Below, piece by piece: positions 60,520 through 64,000 of a DNA stretch of 64,000 nucleotides. The notes under the pieces were generated by a model. The model made no database searches and had not been told where the DNA came from. It was given only the letters and a program-made list of their open reading frames with translations. Where the stretch lies: contig CBDFHW010000025.1 of assembly GCA_965247815.1 (NCBI GenBank), forward strand, positions 186,001 through 250,000. Reading direction: 5' to 3'. The translations under genes and the position numbers were made by a program. Within the stretch, counting starts at the first letter, position 1. The number at the start of each line of letters is the position of its first letter. This stretch comes from CBDAQA01 sp965247815. GTDB taxonomy: Bacteria > Planctomycetota > Phycisphaerae > Tepidisphaerales > Tepidisphaeraceae.

Positions 60520-62661
60520 TCAAATGTCGGTCGACGCGTTGCACCAGTGTCGCCAGGTTTTTCGATAAAGCGTTTCGAAATCAGCGGTGAATCGCCGCGC
60601 GTTCATCAGCGGTGAATTAAGCATTTCCTGTCGCAGGCTCGCCCGCAGTTCGACCAGCTTCGGCACGTTCGCCGCCACTCGGGCTGCAATCTGGACGTAT
60701 TCTTCAGGCGTGTTCGCGATCCATTCCGGATGCCCCAGCGTGTTTAGAATGGTGACACCCGCCCGGGCGGTCGCCCATCTGCCGGCGATCGTCACGACGG
60801 GCACGCCCATGAACAGCGAATCCATCGTGGTAGTCCCGCCGTTGTAGGGGAACGGGTCGAGCGAAATATCGACTTCGAGATAAGAATTGAAATACGCCGG
60901 GACCGAAACGATGTCTCCCATCTTCAGTCGGCCCGGGTCGACGCCGCGTCGGGCGAAGTCGGCGGCCACCTGCGTGCGGCGCTGCGGGCCGCCGGGGACG
61001 ACCACGAACAGTTGAGACCCGGGCACCTGTTTCATCAGTTCGCACCACAGGTCGAGTACGCCGGAGTTCAGCTTCGTGAAGCTGTTCATGGACGCGAAGG
61101 TGACGACGCGCGACCGGGCGGCCGGCGACGCATTGATCGGCGGCGCTTCACCGGACGCGGTGTAGCACCAGTAACACTGCGGGAGATGCAGCAACCGCTC
61201 GGAGTGGATCGGAGACGCGACGCCGAGCGGCGTGGCAGGCGACTCGGGCGCGGGCGACTGGGGCGCGGGCGACGCCGCGTCGTCGACCGGGTCGAGATTC
61301 CGGTCGGTCACGCAGTAGTCCATCGCGGTCATTCCGGTGGTCGCGCAATAGGCCAGATAAGTGATCTGCACCGGCGCCGCCCGTCGGGCGAAGACTTCGA
61401 GCCGGGTTCCGGACATGTGCAGCGCGAGGTCGACCAGGATGTCGATCTTTTCGTTCCGGACGGCTTGCGCCATCTGCTCGTCGGTCATCCCGCCGACGGG
61501 GATCACGCGGTCCACGCTCTGGTAAATCGCCTGCGTGATCGCGTCGGGCCGGGGGACTCCGCTGAACAGCACAATCTCGAACTGCGACCGGTCGCGGCAG
61601 GCGATCAGCGGAAAAATAAGCCGCCCGATCGGATGCTGTCGAAAGTCGTTGGAGACGTACGCAAGCCGAATCTTGCGGTCAGGGGATCGGTCGTTGGTGT
61701 GGGGGGCGGCAGCCCGCGTCAACGGTTCGGCCAAGAGCCGCGCCCAGGTCCGGCTTTCGGCGAGGACCTCCGCGGGATCGCATTGCTGCCGAAACCACAT
61801 CGCGTAAATCAGGTTGCTGTAAAACATCGACCGGCCCGGGACGAGCGCGATCGTCCGCCGGTATGCCGCAACTGCTTCGTCGAGCCGCGCGAGGTCTTTG
61901 AGAATGTTTCCGTAATTGTTCTGCGCGTCGGCCAGATTCGGATCGAGCCGGACGGCTTCCAGGATCGCTTCATACGCCTCGGCGATCAGCCCGCGCTGTT
62001 CCAGCGAGTTGGCCAGATTGCTGAACGCCCCTGCGAATTTCGGATTGTAGGTCACCGCGTGGCGGTAGGCGGCGATCGCCTCGTCGGGGCGGCCGCTTAT
62101 CGAATAAATGTTTCCCAGCGTCGAGAACGCCTGTGCGTTTTTGGGCGCAATCGCGATCGCTTTGCGACAGGCGCTCATGGCCTCGTCGAGCCGGCCGACA
62201 CTGAAAAGCGCGACCGACAGCGCGCAATGCGCGTCCGGTGATCCTGGCGAGACCTGCACGAGCCGTTGGCAGGTCGAAATCGCCCGGTCGTGCCGCCCTA
62301 GATTGTTCAGAACATTCGCCAGGTTAAGGAGCGCGGCGGCGTAGGTGGGGCGAAGCGTGACGGCTTTTTCGAACGCTTCGATCACCGCGTCCGGATTGTT
62401 CCCGTGGCAGAGCAGAACGCCGAGACTGTTACGGTATTCCGCTTCGGTCGGTTTACGCGCGATGGCCTTCTGCACCAAGTTGATTCCACCGGCGGTGTCG
62501 CCCTGCGTGTGCCGGAGCACTCCCAGCCCGTGCATGGCGTCGGGGTTGTCGGCTTGCGTCGCGAGGACCTGATTGTAGAGTTTTTCCGCCTCGGCCGGCC
62601 GCCCGGACTTGTGAAACGCGATCGCCGATTCCAGTGCCTGTCGAGTGGATGCTTTGCTCAT
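60520..62661 (-). CDS. TPR-GT41 (O-GlcNAc-transferase-like) glycosyltransferase, second copy
   Basis: 713 residues. TPR region 1-330 with ~9 units (LNNLGRHDRAISTCQRLV, FSTLGNIYSISGRPDEAIAA, QNNYGNILKDLARLDEAVAA). Catalytic part: KIRLAYVSNDFRQHPIGRLI, DILVDLALHMSGTRLEVFAR, APVQITYLAYCATTGMTAMD, DISLDPFPYNGGTTTMDSLF, MGVPVVTIAGRW. Paralogous to 51486-53660. A Pro/Ala-rich insert (DAASPAPQSPAPESPATPLG) is peculiar to this copy. Overall similarity places both in bacterial SPY/OGT enzymes that glycosylate proteins; targets unknown. Confidence 0.9.
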   Translation of the reverse strand: MSKASTRQALESAIAFHKSGRPAEAEKLYNQVLATQADNPDAMHGLGVLRHTQGDTAGGINLVQKAIARKPTEAEYRNSLGVLLCHGNNPDAVIEAFEKAVTLRPTYAAALLNLANVLNNLGRHDRAISTCQRLVQVSPGSPDAHCALSVALFSVGRLDEAMSACRKAIAIAPKNAQAFSTLGNIYSISGRPDEAIAAYRHAVTYNPKFAGAFSNLANSLEQRGLIAEAYEAILEAVRLDPNLADAQNNYGNILKDLARLDEAVAAYRRTIALVPGRSMFYSNLIYAMWFRQQCDPAEVLAESRTWARLLAEPLTRAAAPHTNDRSPDRKIRLAYVSNDFRQHPIGRLIFPLIACRDRSQFEIVLFSGVPRPDAITQAIYQSVDRVIPVGGMTDEQMAQAVRNEKIDILVDLALHMSGTRLEVFARRAAPVQITYLAYCATTGMTAMDYCVTDRNLDPVDDAASPAPQSPAPESPATPLGVASPIHSERLLHLPQCYWCYTASGEAPPINASPAARSRVVTFASMNSFTKLNSGVLDLWCELMKQVPGSQLFVVVPGGPQRRTQVAADFARRGVDPGRLKMGDIVSVPAYFNSYLEVDISLDPFPYNGGTTTMDSLFMGVPVVTIAGRWATARAGVTILNTLGHPEWIANTPEEYVQIAARVAANVPKLVELRASLRQEMLNSPLMNARRFTADFETLYRKTWRHWCNASTDI

Positions 62662-62879
62662 ATTTTTTCGGTGGGTAACGCCTCAGTGATTTACGTCGAA
62701 GTTATCAGAAACGTCAATCATTGCACCAGTTTGGAGGTTCGAGTTTTCGCCGGTTACTATCCCCGCCCGGCGATCCACCCCGGGCCGGTTTGGACACCTA
62801 GGGTTTCATTTCGGACGCAGTGATTCTCGCACACGGCCGTCTTTCGGGGCGGACAAATCAGCAAGAAAGCAGGCCGCTT

Positions 62880-63266
62880 ATGAAATTCGGCTACACGCTG
62901 CTCTACGTTAAAGACGTCGAAGCATCGGTCCTGTTCTACGAGTCGGCTTTCGGGATCAGTCGCAGCTTCGTGCACGAAAGCGGCTACGGCGAAATGAACA
63001 CCGGCGAGACCAAGCTCGGTTTCGTGGCCGAGTCGCTCGCGGCTTCGAACGGTGTCGAGTTCGCGGCCGTCCAGGGGACGGCCAAACCGCCGGGGGTTGA
63101 GATCGCGTTCGTCACTGAAAATGTTGCGTCGGCTTACGAGAAGGCTGTGAACGCCGGCGCGACGGTGGCCGCGCCACCTAAACAAAAACCATGGGGCCAG
63201 ACGGTCGCGTACGTGCGCGACTGCAACGGTTTCCTGGTCGAAATCTGCTCACCCGTTTCGGGATGA
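62880..63266 (+). CDS. VOC-family (glyoxalase/bleomycin-resistance fold) protein
   Basis: 128 residues from ATG 62880. Two beta-alpha-beta-beta-beta modules: FGYTLLYVKDVEASVLFYES and GVEIAFVTENVASAYEKAVN, closing with YVRDCNGFLVEICSPVS. The Glu in VEIC and the Glu in the first half (GYGEMNTGE) may bind metal. 22 nt before the DinB gene, so probably one operon. Confidence 0.85.
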   Translation: MKFGYTLLYVKDVEASVLFYESAFGISRSFVHESGYGEMNTGETKLGFVAESLAASNGVEFAAVQGTAKPPGVEIAFVTENVASAYEKAVNAGATVAAPPKQKPWGQTVAYVRDCNGFLVEICSPVSG

Positions 63267-63288
63267 GTCCATTAACGAAAGAACTGCA

Positions 63289-63780
63289 ATGCCTGCCAGC
63301 ACTCTGATCATCGAATCCATCAAGGGCAATCTCGGGCTGCTGAAGATGCACCTGGCCGACATGTCCGACGCTGACCTGATGGTTCGCAGCGTTCCCAACG
63401 CGAACCATGCGGCCTGGCAGCTGGCACATCTCGCGGCGTTCGAGATGACAGTTGCGGGTACGGTTGCCCCGGACCAGACCATCGAAAAACCGGCCGCGAT
63501 GGCGACCGCCACCGCCAAGGGCGCGAGCGCGAGCGACGACGCTTCGCACTTCCCGACCAAGGACCAGGTGCTCGCCGTTTTCGACGCGACCAATTCGACG
63601 ATCGTCAAGGCGGTCGAGAAGATGACGGACGAAGATTTGGCCAAGCCCGGCCCCGAAGCGTTTCGCAAGTTTGCCCCCACGATGGGCAATCTGCTGCTGA
63701 TGCTGCCGTCGCACGTCATGATGCACCTCGGGCAAATCCAGGTCCTCCGCCGAAAGCTAGGAAAACCTCACATGTTTTAA
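63289..63780 (+). CDS. DinB-like metal-binding protein
   Basis: 163 residues. Four-helix DinB fold with the three metal His: NANHAAWQLAHLAAFE (first) and LPSHVMMHLGQIQVLRRKLG (second and third). No catalytic partner domain. Co-transcribed with the VOC protein, a frequent pair of thiol- or electrophile-stress genes (inference). Confidence 0.8.
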   Translation: MPASTLIIESIKGNLGLLKMHLADMSDADLMVRSVPNANHAAWQLAHLAAFEMTVAGTVAPDQTIEKPAAMATATAKGASASDDASHFPTKDQVLAVFDATNSTIVKAVEKMTDEDLAKPGPEAFRKFAPTMGNLLLMLPSHVMMHLGQIQVLRRKLGKPHMF

Positions 63781-63791
63781 TCGTGAACGGT

Positions 63792-63797
63792 TAAGAT
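63792..63797 (+). promoter_or_regulatory. -10 hexamer TAAGAT of the GH30-like gene
   Basis: TAAGAT within AACGGTTAAGATTC; ends 6 nt before ATG 63804. Nearly identical to the motif before the GH-A glycosidase. Confidence 0.5.
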
Positions 63798-63803
63798 TCG
63801 CGG

Positions 63804-64000
63804 ATGCTTTCCCGCCGCAACAGTTTAGGCGTCGGTCTGTTTTTACTGGTCGCGTGCGGCCGCGTGATCGCAGCGTCGGCGACCTGCGTCGATGTGATCG
63901 ATCCTTCGATCCATTATCAAACGATGGATCATTTCACCGCGTCGGACTGCTGGTCGGCAACGCGGTTCGCGGGCTGGAAGCTGGAGAACCGGGAGAAGGT
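63804..64000 (+). CDS. N-terminal part of a GH30-like glycosidase (3' truncated)
   Basis: 65 residues before the window ends. Signal peptide GVGLFLLVACGRVIA, then HYQTMDHFTASDCWS and FAGWKLENRE, the opening (QTMxGFGASDxWS) of GH30-type endo-beta-1,6-galactanase-like enzymes. Probably a second polysaccharide-degrading enzyme sharing a promoter motif with the GH-A gene. Confidence 0.65.
   Translation, partial: MLSRRNSLGVGLFLLVACGRVIAASATCVDVIDPSIHYQTMDHFTASDCWSATRFAGWKLENREK

Noticed and set aside
61012..62241. 409-codon ORF opposite the second OGT-like gene
   Set aside because: Arg/Gly-rich mirror of a real gene; composition typical of a shadow frame.

Overview
The window reads as a piece of a high-GC bacterial chromosome, most likely a planctomycete of the Phycisphaerae/Tepidisphaerales type. 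That placement is an inference from gene content: a free-standing TPR protein with two RNA-polymerase alpha-CTD modules, DUF4159 and DUF4058 proteins, two TPR-GT41 (OGT-like) glycosyltransferases, a PadR/HAAS pair and many large exported proteins. No rRNA is present. One tRNA gene is visible.

Layout. 1-4.4 kb: the 3' end of an HpnE-like FAD enzyme, an exported barrel-like protein, a broken nucleotidyltransferase, and a PadR regulator with its membrane partner. 4.5-9.8 kb (minus strand): aspS, then a two-gene unit made of a ParA ATPase fused to a glycogen-binding-type (AMPK/CBM48) domain and a MinD-like protein that has lost its Walker A motif. 9.9-11 kb: a zeta-toxin-like gene destroyed by frameshifts next to an intact antitoxin-like gene. 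11-15.6 kb: a minus-strand surface-polysaccharide/lipid cluster (CapD-type dehydratase, GT87, YdjC/HpnK deacetylase, GT2). 15.9-27.8 kb: a membrane protein, clpB, DUF4058, an exported protein, a multi-PAS hybrid histidine kinase, a TIM-barrel protein, the TPR-alphaCTD protein and a SpoIID lipoprotein.

28.1-44.4 kb is a 16.2-kb integrated phage-related element. It lies between perfect 46-bp direct repeats, and the right copy forms the 3' part of a tRNA(CAU) gene. Inside are a frameshifted tyrosine integrase, an excisionase-like HTH gene, an O/P-like replication pair with an iteron array inside the first gene, a Nu1-like small terminase, tail genes (DUF2163 hub, a broken tail-tip protein, a 1083-aa tape measure, an NlpC/P60 peptidase), a divergent XRE repressor/GIY-YIG switch and a small coupled three-gene operon. 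I see no large terminase, portal, head protease, capsid or lysis gene, so it is either a decaying prophage or a tail-only/satellite element.

44.5-64 kb: a FUN14 protein, an MGDG-synthase-like glycosyltransferase, a PA0069-type radical SAM protein, a cyclase-like protein with two DUF4159-like modules, remnants of a 2-hydroxyacid dehydrogenase and an epimerase, two OGT-like proteins, an MGMT, a lone receiver protein, a large exported protein, a clan GH-A glycosidase, VOC and DinB proteins and the start of a GH30-like glycosidase. Several chromosomal genes have a -10-like hexamer ending only 5-6 nt before the start codon, which suggests frequent leaderless transcripts.
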